Assembly (NCBI RefSeq): GCF_000940805.1
Contig: NZ_CP007142.1
Span: 534,593-598,592, forward strand
DNA length: 64,000 nucleotides
Direction of reading: 5' to 3'
Source of the DNA: Gynuella sunshinyii YC6258
GTDB taxonomy: Bacteria > Pseudomonadota > Gammaproteobacteria > Pseudomonadales > Natronospirillaceae
Notes under the pieces: generated by a model
What the model was told of the DNA's origin: nothing
The model's input: only the letters and a program-made list of their open reading frames with translations
The model's database searches: none
Translations under genes and position numbers: made by a program
Shown here: positions 6,287-14,988 of the stretch, in pieces
Layout: every line of letters begins with the position of its first letter
How positions within the stretch are numbered: the first letter of the stretch is position 1

Positions 6287-8706
6287 GTTTTTGATTCACT
6301 CAGGGTCATCGGTAATACGGACTGAGCGCCATGACTGGATACCCGACCGGCCACATTTTCCTGTGGCGATGGTGTTGTATTGTTCAATTGCGACTGGTAG
6401 CGACGCTCAGCATAGTTCAGCAGGGCCCGTAACTGAGTTGGAAGCACAGGTTGCGATAATGCAACCCAGCCTGTGGGCAGCTCCGTGCCCGAATCACAAA
6501 CACAGGCCACCACATATTGTTCAGCCAGCCGGTTTTTGGCCGCCATCGACCATGACTCATCCATCATCAACTGAGCATCACCAATCAATAGTTCAAAGGT
6601 CATGTCCGATTGATAAAACGTTGCCAGTGAAGAAAAACTCTGAACACTACCGTTATGTTTGCCCAACCAGCCACCGATGCTGTCATCTTCGTCGGTCAAT
6701 TGCGTCAATCGCGCAACACGAGGCAAGCGCTTGTGCGGCTGAGATTCAGCCTCGGTAGCGTGCGTGGCTCGCGGAACCAGAGCGGTAAATATGCTTCCGC
6801 TACCGACCACAGAACTCAGCTCCAGCGGGTGATCCATAAGTACAGAAAGATGTTTCACCACCGAAAGACCAATCCCTGCTCCATCCACACCATCCTGCTC
6901 TACGGCTGAACGTTGATAAATATCAAAAATGTGTGTCTGATCCTCATGAGAAATACCTGTGCCAGTATCCAGTACCTGAATGGCGACACTCTGAGCACGA
7001 CGCCGACAACCCAGCACCACACGGCCCTCATTCGTATATTTGATTGCATTGGAGAGCAGATTTCTCAGCATACGCTCCAGCAGCAATGGATCAGTCAACA
7101 CAGTCAGAGAACATGGATGAATGGCAAAACGCAGATTCTTTTCCTTTGCCAGCCATTGATAGTCATTGTGCAATCGGGAGAAAACATCTTTCAGTGAAAC
7201 TGCTTTGATTTCCGCTTTCATAACCCCGGCTTCAAGCTTGCTTAAATCCATAATGGCACTGAAGGAATCGTTCATTTGCTGATGGGTTTTATTCAGTCCG
7301 GCAAAAATGGGCTGAGCCTCCGGACTTCGAACATATGGCTGCAATGATTGCAAAAAGAGACGCATGGTATGCAATGGCTGGCGCAGATCATGGCTGCTCT
7401 GAGCGATAAAACGGGACTTTGCCTGACTGATGAATTCGGCCTCGATCTTCTTCTGCCTCATCACCTTTACCCGCATGATCAAAGCAACGGCATGAATCAT
7501 CATATGCAGAATCTGCACATATAGGACGTAGATCAATTTATAAGATGGCATCACTTCCTGAACGGGTCGGGCGGGTAGCAGGACAAACAGAATAACCTGT
7601 GCGGTGGACAACACCATCGGTAACCAGCCGAAAATATAAATAAAATAGTAACGTCCCTCAGAACAGACCTTGGCCACTCCGGAACTCAGGATTACCGTCC
7701 ATAACAGCGTATAGTTGAATGCATACAGAAAGCTTTTGGTGATGAACGAGGTAAAATAACCTACAACCAACACCAGAACACTGATGACGGCCACACTGAC
7801 GAATACGTGATACCACCATCCTGAACGTCGGTTTATCTGCAAAAAACTGGCAGCGAACGCCAGTAATGACAACACGTTCACCGAAATCAACAACCAGAAC
7901 AGAGCGTTCTTTTGATAATCATACTGCCAGAACAGTTCCGGCAGGCTGCTGTGCTCGAGGTAATAAAAGAGCATGACAAGCGACGAAAAAGCACCCCAGA
8001 AAAAAGTGTTATCCGCCATGACCAACCAACACAAGAACCCCAGCAAAACCATTCCTATAATAATGCCGATGGCAGGCTTGAAGGCGAAGTCCATTTGAGT
8101 TTTCCAAACCTGGTAACGGGATTCACTCATGAGGGCAATGTACGGATACCAGCCATACTCCTGTGCCGTCAGTTCAATCACCATGGAATAGGATTCTCCC
8201 GGCTCAAGGGTGACCTCAACAGCTCGGCCTATGGTATTGATATCTGCGGAATCGTCCTGTTGGAAAGTCTTTATGCGCTGCCCATCAGGACCGTTGATAA
8301 GGACTCTGGGACGCAGAAAACCGAAGTTGCTGACATGCAGGACCCACTTCCGGTTTGCAGTATCATTTGTCACTTCGGTATACAGCCAGTAACTGCCATG
8401 TCGCTTGAAATCCGGTTCCAGACTATAGGTTTGCTGAGATGCAGCATACGTCATCGCGTTTTCCAGACGTTGGTCTGCCAGTACAGGCGCAAATCCGGAA
8501 GAATGGGCAAGGGATGCCAGCGGGTAGCGTACATCCGTCTGGGTGAGTTGTAACGGGCTGTAACCCTGGTCAGGCAGCGCGGCGGTATCTGCCCGGACCA
8601 AATCCGGTGTCAGTACCAGTACGCCCAAACAACAGACCAGCGCCATACAAAACCTGAAAATATACTGACTTCGGAACAATTGCCGGTATCTGTAACGGCG
8701 ATACAT
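6283..8706 (-). CDS. 7TMR-DISM sensor histidine kinase with degenerate receiver-like C-terminus
   Basis: 807 residues. In order: a hydrophobic export segment (about 16-38); a periplasmic 7TMR-DISM extracellular domain (about 45-200) of the sort that often senses carbohydrates or other ligands; seven membrane helices (about 208-412); a HisKA domain with phospho-His439 in SSHDLRQPLH; an HATPase with N box (NLLSNAIKYT, 549-558), G1 (DTGTG, 580-584) and G2 (GAGIGLS, 609-615). Residues 662-770 look like a decayed receiver: Asp710 lines up with the phospho-acceptor, but the conserved Lys is Gln752 (LSQPV), so normal phosphotransfer is doubtful. Translationally coupled to the response regulator. The ligand is unknown. 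Confidence 0.85.
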   Translation of the reverse strand: MYRRYRYRQLFRSQYIFRFCMALVCCLGVLVLTPDLVRADTAALPDQGYSPLQLTQTDVRYPLASLAHSSGFAPVLADQRLENAMTYAASQQTYSLEPDFKRHGSYWLYTEVTNDTANRKWVLHVSNFGFLRPRVLINGPDGQRIKTFQQDDSADINTIGRAVEVTLEPGESYSMVIELTAQEYGWYPYIALMSESRYQVWKTQMDFAFKPAIGIIIGMVLLGFLCWLVMADNTFFWGAFSSLVMLFYYLEHSSLPELFWQYDYQKNALFWLLISVNVLSLLAFAASFLQINRRSGWWYHVFVSVAVISVLVLVVGYFTSFITKSFLYAFNYTLLWTVILSSGVAKVCSEGRYYFIYIFGWLPMVLSTAQVILFVLLPARPVQEVMPSYKLIYVLYVQILHMMIHAVALIMRVKVMRQKKIEAEFISQAKSRFIAQSSHDLRQPLHTMRLFLQSLQPYVRSPEAQPIFAGLNKTHQQMNDSFSAIMDLSKLEAGVMKAEIKAVSLKDVFSRLHNDYQWLAKEKNLRFAIHPCSLTVLTDPLLLERMLRNLLSNAIKYTNEGRVVLGCRRRAQSVAIQVLDTGTGISHEDQTHIFDIYQRSAVEQDGVDGAGIGLSVVKHLSVLMDHPLELSSVVGSGSIFTALVPRATHATEAESQPHKRLPRVARLTQLTDEDDSIGGWLGKHNGSVQSFSSLATFYQSDMTFELLIGDAQLMMDESWSMAAKNRLAEQYVVACVCDSGTELPTGWVALSQPVLPTQLRALLNYAERRYQSQLNNTTPSPQENVAGRVSSHGAQSVLPMTLSESKT

Positions 8707-8966
8707 CTATGGCCTCAATAACAAAAAACAGTGTGAATGCTCCAAGCGGAGCGAACGGTGATATATCCAAACAACCGCTGAAAAATAACAGCTGCTTTTA
8801 GAGACACCGCTTAGATTAAGAAGGAACTGACTTCGGATGGAACCGGCAATGTACAGCGCAAAAACAGACCATTTCCAAAGACTCTCCAACTCTATCATCT
8901 TAACCCGACATTTGTAGGGTTGTCTGGTTCCTCTTAATCGACGATTCTCATTTAACACGTAACATC

Positions 8967-9911
8967 ATGGTGCATGATGGTTTCAGCAATGACGATGAAA
9001 TTGCCGCCGGTAATGATCCAGCTAACAGTTCCAGCGTAGCCAGTGACATCGACGCTGATGATGTACTTCCAACAGACCCAACACGCTCAAGCCTGGATGT
9101 TCCGGAAATGACTCTGACATTCCAAGCATCAAGTTGTTCCGTTTTGACTGGACCGATGTGGAGGCTGCAACTTATTACCGTCTACTGGAGAATCCTGACG
9201 GTCTGTCCGGTTTCACCCAGGTCGGCCAGGACATTGCCGCCGGTGTTGAAAACATGACCTTAGAGGTGCCTCTCTATGCGCGTCCAAAGGCGAATATATC
9301 CTGCAGGCCTGTAATGACATCAGCTGTACCGATTCCTGTTTGTCGAGAGCACCATGGTTAAAGCCATAGGGGATGTAAAAGCCAGTAACACCGACACAGA
9401 TGATAACTTTGGCAACAATGTGAGTCTGAGTTCAGATGGCTTACACCCTGGTCGTTGGCACACCCGGAGAAAGCAGCAATGCCGTTGGTGTTGATGGTGA
9501 TCAGAGCAATAATGATAAGGTAGGCTCAGGGGCTGTTTATATCTTTGTTCGAGATGCCAGCGGAAACTGGAGTCAGCAGGTCTACATTAAAGCTGCTCAC
9601 CGAAAATTGGCGCACTCCTGAACTCAAAAGGGGCTCCCGGCGTAAACGGAGATGTTTCAGTCGATGATAAACCCGATTCAGGTGCGGTTTATACTTTTAT
9701 CCGCGATATTGGGGGACAATGGAGTCAACAGGCATTTATGCGAGCCAGCCATACAGGACAAGGGGATAGATTTGGCTCCTCAGTCAGTCTGAACAGTGAT
9801 GCTACTGTGCTGGCCATTGTTTCCAGCGGTGAAAAAAGTGGAGCCAAAGGTATTAACGGCGATCAAAGTAACGATTCACTTAATAAACCAGGAGCCGTGT
9901 ATTTGTTTTAA
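8967..9911 (+). pseudogene. Degraded FG-GAP repeat (integrin-alpha-like) surface protein
   Basis: Coding similarity runs through all three frames. A thrombospondin-3-like calcium motif (DGFSNDDEIAAGNDP) is followed by DWTDVEAATYYRLLENPDG, then FG-GAP repeats (DNFGNNVSLSSDG, VVGTPGESS, SGAVYIFVRD, SGAVYTFIRD, GDRFGSSVSLNSD), ending PGAVYLF at TAA 9909-9911. Joining these needs frame changes near 9105, 9280, 9350, 9440 and 9600. The N-terminus and signal peptide are missing. Intact relatives are large secreted beta-propeller proteins. The terminator behind it (9923-9958) is still good, so decay may be recent. The 260 bp before it hold no gene. Confidence 0.75.
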
Positions 9912-9922
9912 CCGCTTCTGAC

Positions 9923-9958
9923 AAAAACAGCCCGCCGAACCGTGCGGGCTGTTTTTTT
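9923..9958 (+). terminator. Rho-independent terminator behind the FG-GAP pseudogene
   Basis: Nine-bp stem ACAGCCCGC (9927-9935) with GCGGGCTGT (9944-9952) followed by a run of T to 9958. An A-run before the stem means it could also work for the minus-strand gene ending at 10082. Confidence 0.8.
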
Positions 9959-10081
9959 AGTTTTTAAAACAATCTGTTTTTCGAGCTAATCTTTTCCATG
10001 TATACATGCTGGCATTTTCTTAACTGCATATTAGCAACGGAAACGATCTAAAAGGCCAGTTGATGGTTTTATCCTACATGG

Positions 10082-10570
10082 TTATAAATTATTCAAGTCA
10101 GCATCGGTATCACTGTCAGTACTCGTATCGGGACGATCTGGTTTCTGACCATGAGGTCTTCCTGCTGGCATATGTGCTTCAAAATAGTCAAGGAAACCTT
10201 CGATCTGCTCATTGCTCAAAACCGGCGTAAGCGACACCCTCAACTGTTCTCTCATGGCTGCCTGTATTGCCTTACGTTCATCTTCAGTAGGCGGGCCAGC
10301 CTGAACCTGCTGCCGTGCTGTCTGCATGGTTTCACGCATGGTGTCACGCTGTTGTTTCAGAATATCCAGAACTTGTTTACCCTGTTCTTCAGTGATATTC
10401 AGTTGCCCGAAAATATACTCGAAATTCTGACCCATCATGGCTGGTGGTGGACGCATGCTCCCGGAATCACAATTATGAGAATTGGTTTCAGCAGCTGAAA
10501 TGGAAGCAATGCCCATGCCCGTACTAACAGACATAGCCATAATAATTACTGTCTTAACTATTGAGTTCAT
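10082..10570 (-). CDS. Spy/CpxP-like periplasmic protein
   Basis: 162 residues with a signal peptide (cleavage probable after about residue 27, ISAAE). The mature part is a helical LTxxQ-type domain (LNITEEQGKQVLDIL, RVSLTPVLSNEQIEGFLDYF, repeated helices with many Gln and Met), as in the chaperones Spy and CpxP. These bind unfolded periplasmic proteins or restrain envelope-stress sensors. The C-terminal tail is acidic and Asp-rich (about 145-160), which could bind metal. It stands alone and is divergent from the diguanylate cyclase. Family membership is likely, the role inferred. Confidence 0.65.
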   Translation of the reverse strand: MNSIVKTVIIMAMSVSTGMGIASISAAETNSHNCDSGSMRPPPAMMGQNFEYIFGQLNITEEQGKQVLDILKQQRDTMRETMQTARQQVQAGPPTEDERKAIQAAMREQLRVSLTPVLSNEQIEGFLDYFEAHMPAGRPHGQKPDRPDTSTDSDTDADLNNL

Positions 10571-10785
10571 AACTTGATCCTTTATTAATCTTTGCTTGAG
10601 TTATGATTATTACTATCGTTCCTAAACTTGCAGTAATTAAGGAAAAACCAAGGAGTCGGGCTGATAACGAAGTAAATCGCAATTTCCTGACAACTGTTTC
10701 AAATCGTGAAGCTCACGACACTGGTAACCATACCGTTCAATCGTAGCTTTTAGTGACATATCGCATTGCTTTGAGAAATAATCTG

Positions 10786-11892
10786 ATGGAAGAAAAGACA
10801 CCAAAGTTTTCCATACTGGATCTGGATTCAACTCTCGATATATCCATAACCCGACGTATCATCGCCATTGGTTGTCTGGTATTTGTCGGAGTCTGGATTA
10901 CCGAAATCGGTGCAGGTTTGATCACTGAATTTGATGCCATTGGCTATCCGATCTGCATCGCCGCACTGCTGTTTCTGATTGGCTTGAGTTATGTTAGTGA
11001 CCGCATGGACATTGTGGTAAGGACCGGTGCATTTTCAGTGGCCGCTGTCTATTTGATTCTGTTAAATATCTGGGGAAGTTTTCAGGATATTAATTTCGAA
11101 AATTATTATTCTGCGGCCACTGCGATGCAGTGGTTACCACTGATATACGTGATTGCATTTTTGTTTTTGCGCATTCGGGAAGCATTGATTGCCTCCGCTA
11201 TTTCTTATTTCTCTTTATTAATTGGCCAATACCTCGCTTTGAGTCATCACCTTGGATTTGAACAAACGTGGCCCTTGGTCACCAATCTTGCTATCGCCCA
11301 TTTCTGTTATGTGGTGGTACTGTGGTCCATTATTAAACTTCGGGCAACCACTCATGAAGCACAAATACGGGCCAAAACCATGGAAAAATTCGCCCTGGTT
11401 GATGAATTGACCGGTATTTTCAACCGGCGTGGTCTTGAACTCAATCTGGATAAACTACGCTCTACCTGGCGAAAAAACCCCTTGCCTTATACTATTTTTA
11501 TGATCGACATCGATCATTTCAAACGTATTAACGATCAGTTTGGTCATTTGGTTGGGGATGAAGTACTGGCCAGGGTATCGGCCGCAATAAACAAACACAT
11601 CCGTCCGGAAGACGTTCTGGGTCGCTGGGGAGGAGAAGAGTTTATGATCATTACCACACGACTTGACCAAACGAGTGCTGTCGGATTTGCTGAAAGACTG
11701 CTCAACGTAATCGAGACACTCGATCTGGGACACATTGGTAAAGTAACTGCCAGTATTGGTATCGCAAACTCTGATGAAACCGAGACTCTGAAGGGCGTTA
11801 TTTTAAAAGCCGATCAATCGCTTTATAAAGCCAAGAAATCCGGCAGAAACCAGGTAGTCTGTTCCTCTTCAATAACCCCATCAGATGAATAA
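10786..11892 (+). CDS. Membrane-bound diguanylate cyclase (GGDEF)
   Basis: 368 residues from ATG 10786; an in-frame GTG at 10753 would add 11 residues, and neither start has a good Shine-Dalgarno. Six predicted membrane helices (about residues 25-185) form the sensor part. The GGDEF domain (about 205-360) starts with the usual LVDELTGIFNRRGL and carries the active-site motif as GGEEF (282-286), which is active in many cyclases, plus an RPED inhibitory I-site (273-276). It makes cyclic di-GMP from GTP, probably with product inhibition. No EAL domain. Monocistronic, divergent from the Spy-like gene. Confidence 0.9.
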   Translation: MEEKTPKFSILDLDSTLDISITRRIIAIGCLVFVGVWITEIGAGLITEFDAIGYPICIAALLFLIGLSYVSDRMDIVVRTGAFSVAAVYLILLNIWGSFQDINFENYYSAATAMQWLPLIYVIAFLFLRIREALIASAISYFSLLIGQYLALSHHLGFEQTWPLVTNLAIAHFCYVVVLWSIIKLRATTHEAQIRAKTMEKFALVDELTGIFNRRGLELNLDKLRSTWRKNPLPYTIFMIDIDHFKRINDQFGHLVGDEVLARVSAAINKHIRPEDVLGRWGGEEFMIITTRLDQTSAVGFAERLLNVIETLDLGHIGKVTASIGIANSDETETLKGVILKADQSLYKAKKSGRNQVVCSSSITPSDE

Positions 11893-11901
11893 AAATTATG
11901 G

Positions 11902-12102
11902 TCAGCTGTCTTCTTTAAGCTGATTATTGTCAGCATCGTAGTGCCAGCCGTTAATCTGAAGTAATTCATCCATAAACCCTGCTGATAAATCATAATAATT
12001 CATAAATTCTGCCAACGATGAAAACTGATCCCGGAGCTTCATGTTAATCAGACTCAGGCTCATGGCCGGATCCATTTTTCTCAAACTGCTGTCACTGAAC
12101 AT
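11902..12102 (-). CDS. DUF4250 family small protein
   Basis: 66 residues. The core (DPAMSLSLINMKLRDQFSSLAEF, then NGWHYDADNNQL) matches the DUF4250 pattern of short helical proteins of unknown function. No signal peptide or membrane segment. It lies 15 bp downstream of the DUF2061 gene on the same strand and is probably cotranscribed. It converges with the diguanylate cyclase, whose stop is 9 bp away. Confidence 0.7.
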   Translation of the reverse strand: MFSDSSLRKMDPAMSLSLINMKLRDQFSSLAEFMNYYDLSAGFMDELLQINGWHYDADNNQLKEDS

Positions 12103-12117
12103 ATTCGCTCCTCATTG

Positions 12118-12339
12118 TCAGGCTGCAATTGCTTCATGGTGACTGGCCTGCTGCTTTTTCTGTCGCAGGTTTTCCCAGATTCGCTCGTGAATGGTATACG
12201 CCACGGTATTAACGGCCGGTTCCACCAAAGCGATGATACCTCCCACCAATAAACTACCGGACAGAATATATGCCACCGTAAAAGCCACGGTGAAATGCGT
12301 CATTGCAAATGTCAGAGTTTTCATGCTGTTCCTCGCCAA
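12118..12339 (-). CDS. DUF2061 small inner-membrane protein
   Basis: 73 residues. Starts with a polar MARNSMKTLTFAMTH segment, then two hydrophobic helices (about 14-28 and 31-48), then VNTVAYTIHERIWENL, the hallmark of DUF2061 membrane proteins of unknown function. It is the first gene of a likely two-gene unit with the DUF4250 gene. Its upstream region (12340-12510) is shared with the divergent ParD-like/map operon and holds a Fur box, so either direction could be iron-controlled. Confidence 0.75.
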   Translation of the reverse strand: MARNSMKTLTFAMTHFTVAFTVAYILSGSLLVGGIIALVEPAVNTVAYTIHERIWENLRQKKQQASHHEAIAA

Positions 12340-12420
12340 TCAATTCTTTGTTTTGTGGGTTAATCCTAAGACCTGAAAGCGCTACGTTCCAATTGACTAT
12401 ATTTATCTTCGCCATAGATA

Positions 12421-12440
12421 AATGATATTAATTATCATTT
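12421..12440. promoter_or_regulatory. Fur box before the ParD-like/map operon
   Basis: aatgatattaattatcattt contains TGATATTAATTATCA, one mismatch from the 7-1-7 Fur consensus. Its right half and the following bases (ATTATCATTTGAAAT) are identical to the box at 359-378. It is 70 bp before the ParD-like start and 80 bp before the divergent DUF2061 gene. Iron repression of one or both is inferred. Confidence 0.6.
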
Positions 12441-12510
12441 GAAATATATGTTTTATATATGATTTATATACGATATGCTTATCGAATTCACCAGCAGAAG
12501 AGAGAATTGA

Positions 12511-12729
12511 ATGGGTATTTTAAAGATATCTGAGGAATTGCATGAAGAGTTGCGACTGAGCAGTAAAGTCATGTCGCGCTCCATCAACGCTCAGGCCGAA
12601 CACTGGATCAAAATTGGCATGCTGGCCGAGTTTAATCCAAGCCTTGGATATACCGAACTGGTGGCCATGTTGATGGAAAATCCGAATATCTCCGTACACA
12701 GCCTGAGTCAAAAGGCGGTGTCAGCATGA
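12511..12729 (+). CDS. ParD-like family protein
   Basis: 72 residues: MGILKISEELHEELRLSSKVMSRS... followed by an INAQAEHWIKIGMLAE helix, the pattern of the ParD_like family, which resembles ribbon-helix-helix antitoxins. Its stop overlaps the ATG of the methionine aminopeptidase by 4 bases, so the two are translationally coupled. No ParE-like toxin is nearby, so a toxin-antitoxin role is not supported. It could be a DNA-binding autoregulator of the operon (inference). A Fur box lies 70 bp upstream. Confidence 0.75.
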   Translation: MGILKISEELHEELRLSSKVMSRSINAQAEHWIKIGMLAEFNPSLGYTELVAMLMENPNISVHSLSQKAVSA

Positions 12730-13526
12730 TTCATTTAAAAGATGATTCAGAAATGCAATTGATGCGGGAATCCGGTCGGCTGCTGGCACAGGTTTTTGAA
12801 ATGTTGAATGACTTTATTCGTCCCGGTATCTCAACACTGGATATCGATGCCAGAGTAGAAGATTTCATTGTTAATACTCTCAAGGCCAGACCCGCCAGCA
12901 AAGGTCAGTATGGTTTTCCGTTTACTCTGAATACATCCATTAATGAAGTGATCTGCCACGGCATGCCGGATGCTCAGGATATTCTCAAGGATGGCGATAT
13001 TATCAACTGTGATATCACCCTTGAAAAAAATGGTTTCATCGCTGATTCCAGCAAAATGTACTGTGTGGGAACGGTCAGCGCTGAGGCTAAAGAATTAATT
13101 GATGTGACCTATCAGGCATTATGGGAAGGTATTAAAGTTGTCCGCCCGGGCGTCAGGCTTTGTGAGATCGGTCGTGCCATTCAAAAATTTATCAAGCCCC
13201 GCGGGTATGCCATCGTACGTGACTACACCGGTCATGGTATCGGCCGTGAAATGCATGAAGATCCGCATGTATTTCATTATTTCGAACCCAGTGTCGATGT
13301 TGAATTACGTGAGGGTATGACCTTTACGATTGAACCCATGATTAACCAGGGCACCTATAAAACCCGTTCGCTGACTCAAAACAATGGCTGGACAGTCGTT
13401 GTGACCCGGGATAATAAATTATCAGCCCAATGGGAACACACCATTGCAGTAACCCGTGACGGTTTTGAAGTTCTGACTCTTAGAGATGAAGAACGCCACA
13501 ATGCAAATACAGCGCTCACGTCATAA
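12726..13526 (+). CDS. map: Type I methionine aminopeptidase, accessory copy
   Basis: 266 residues, complete. All catalytic residues are present: His78 (VICHGMP), metal ligands Asp96 and Asp107 (NCDITLEKNGFIADSS), His170 (GHGIGREMHEDPH), Glu203 (TIEPM) and Glu237 (WEHT). It removes the N-terminal methionine from nascent proteins after deformylation. The housekeeping map usually sits next to rpsB; this copy is instead coupled to a ParD-like gene behind a Fur box, so it is probably a second, iron-regulated enzyme (inference). Ends before an inverted repeat at 13550-13578. Confidence 0.9.
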   Translation: MIHLKDDSEMQLMRESGRLLAQVFEMLNDFIRPGISTLDIDARVEDFIVNTLKARPASKGQYGFPFTLNTSINEVICHGMPDAQDILKDGDIINCDITLEKNGFIADSSKMYCVGTVSAEAKELIDVTYQALWEGIKVVRPGVRLCEIGRAIQKFIKPRGYAIVRDYTGHGIGREMHEDPHVFHYFEPSVDVELREGMTFTIEPMINQGTYKTRSLTQNNGWTVVVTRDNKLSAQWEHTIAVTRDGFEVLTLRDEERHNANTALTS

Positions 13527-13549
13527 ATTTCACACCAGGCTGTTTCTAC

Positions 13550-13578
13550 GAGTCCGGCAATATTTGATTGCCGGACTC
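13550..13578. terminator. Strong hairpin between convergent map and ECF41 sigma genes
   Basis: Eleven-bp perfect inverted repeat GAGTCCGGCAA / TTGCCGGACTC with a 7-nt loop, 23 bp after the map stop and 23 bp before the end of the convergent sigma gene. No clear T-run on either side, so termination is probable but not certain. Confidence 0.5.
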
Positions 13579-13601
13579 ATGACTTTCGATGTTTCATCCA
13601 A

Positions 13602-14486
13602 CTAATGAAGTGATGCTCTATTCTGTACGGCAGATAACTTATCGGGATTACGAACGATGAATATCCGGTTGATCTGACCCTGTTCATTAACTCCAAAAGT
13701 TACGGTATTAATAATATTTCCCTGATGCTTCATTAAAATCCCTTTGGCGCCATTTATCGGCACGTACTGCCACTGTAGCTGTTGCCACCAGCCCTGCCGT
13801 TGTATTGCGCCGAAAAATTCCAATACTCTTTGACGCCCGGACAATACCCGTAACGCAGCCAGAACCTTGCCACCACCATCTGATGTCAATTGCACATCTT
13901 CTGCCAGTAACCGGGTAAAATGCTCCAGCTGCTGACCATTCATCGCCTGATGAAACGCTTCAAGCAGTATTTGCTGCCGTTCAGGAGGCATTTGGTAACG
14001 GTTGTTGTCCTGACCGATAGCAGCATTGGCTCTGGAAACCAGTTTTCGACAGGTGCTTTCACTGGTTGCCAGGATGACAGCAATATCTGTGTAGGAATGG
14101 TTAAACACTTCCTTTAACAAATATGCGGCACGCTGTTTTGGAGTCAATCGTTCCAGCAACAACAAAAACGCCATGGATAACGAGGAAGCCAGAGTAACTT
14201 CCTCCTCGATGGTATGTTCTTCAGCCGTATGAATGGGCTCAGGTAACCAGGGGCCAACATAGTCAACTCTGCTGTTATGAGGTGCTTTTAATATATCCAT
14301 ACAGATCCGGCTGCATACAGTTGTCAGCCAGGCGACAGGATTTTCAATATGGTTAACATCCTCACGACACCAGCGGATAAAAGTATCCTGTACTGCATCT
14401 TCCGAATCGGCATACGACCCCAGCATACGATACGCAAGCCCTTTCAGACGGTTGCGATGCTGCTCAAACAATTGACCTTTATCCAT
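13602..14486 (-). CDS. ECF41-type RNA polymerase sigma factor with SnoaL-like C-terminal domain
   Basis: 294 residues: sigma-2 (about 5-70) and sigma-4 (about 105-155) regions followed by a long SnoaL/NTF2-like domain (about 165-290). The three motifs that define group ECF41 are all present: WLPEP (80-84), DGGGK (203-207) and NPDKL (280-284). ECF41 factors have no anti-sigma factor; the fused C-terminal domain controls activity. As is typical, the neighbour (1 bp upstream, same strand) encodes a carboxymuconolactone-decarboxylase-like protein. The promoter at 14989-15015 matches the ECF41 consensus, so the pair is probably autoregulated. Confidence 0.9.
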   Translation of the reverse strand: MDKGQLFEQHRNRLKGLAYRMLGSYADSEDAVQDTFIRWCREDVNHIENPVAWLTTVCSRICMDILKAPHNSRVDYVGPWLPEPIHTAEEHTIEEEVTLASSLSMAFLLLLERLTPKQRAAYLLKEVFNHSYTDIAVILATSESTCRKLVSRANAAIGQDNNRYQMPPERQQILLEAFHQAMNGQQLEHFTRLLAEDVQLTSDGGGKVLAALRVLSGRQRVLEFFGAIQRQGWWQQLQWQYVPINGAKGILMKHQGNIINTVTFGVNEQGQINRIFIVRNPDKLSAVQNRASLH

Positions 14487-14487
14487 A

Positions 14488-14931
14488 TCAGTGTCCCGAT
14501 ATCTGCATACGGTTCCAGAAGTTAATCATTCCGATCACGGCACTGTAAGCACAGATTTCCTGGTCAGAATAGTGATTTCTCAAGGTTTCGCGCAAAGCAG
14601 AGTAATCCGTATCCTGCCGAATGGTTGTCAGAGCTTCAACCCACGCCAGTAGCGCTTTCTCCGCCTCGCTAAAGTCAGCAGTCTGATCCCAGACCATCAA
14701 ATGATCGAGACGTTGATTACTCTCGCCGTCTTTTCTGGCTTCCCGGCTATGCATGCCGACACAAAAACCGCAGCGATTGATCTGCGACGCTCTAAGTACC
14801 GCCAGATGGCGCAGCGGCGTATCCTGAATGTGATTATCAATAACCTGCTGTAGTTCGACCATCCGGGCGACAATATCAGCAATTTCAGTATGATAGTGCA
14901 AAGGGCGGGAGAGGTTTGACTGATCGTTCAT
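14488..14931 (-). CDS. Carboxymuconolactone decarboxylase/AhpD-like protein (ECF41 partner)
   Basis: 147 residues. AhpD-type helical domain with the redox motif INRCGFCVGMHSREARKDGE: Cys54-x-x-Cys57 and His61, as in peroxidatic AhpD relatives. The family reduces peroxides through the cysteine pair. Proteins of this class are the commonest genomic partner and regulatory target of ECF41 sigma factors. It is first in the two-gene operon, directly behind the ECF41-type promoter. The actual substrate and the signal sensed by the sigma factor are unknown. Confidence 0.85.
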   Translation of the reverse strand: MNDQSNLSRPLHYHTEIADIVARMVELQQVIDNHIQDTPLRHLAVLRASQINRCGFCVGMHSREARKDGESNQRLDHLMVWDQTADFSEAEKALLAWVEALTTIRQDTDYSALRETLRNHYSDQEICAYSAVIGMINFWNRMQISGH

Positions 14932-14988
14932 ATTCGATTTCCTGTAAAGGCCACATCATTCGATGTGATGGGTTAGTTACCCGAACAT

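Noticed and set aside
7912-8553. Long + strand ORF opposite the 7TM sensor kinase
   Set aside because: Antisense to a clear kinase gene and without a recognisable domain; a shadow frame.
12511-12729. Type II toxin-antitoxin antitoxin
   Set aside because: The protein is ParD-like, but the coupled gene is a complete methionine aminopeptidase and no ParE/RelE-type toxin is nearby.
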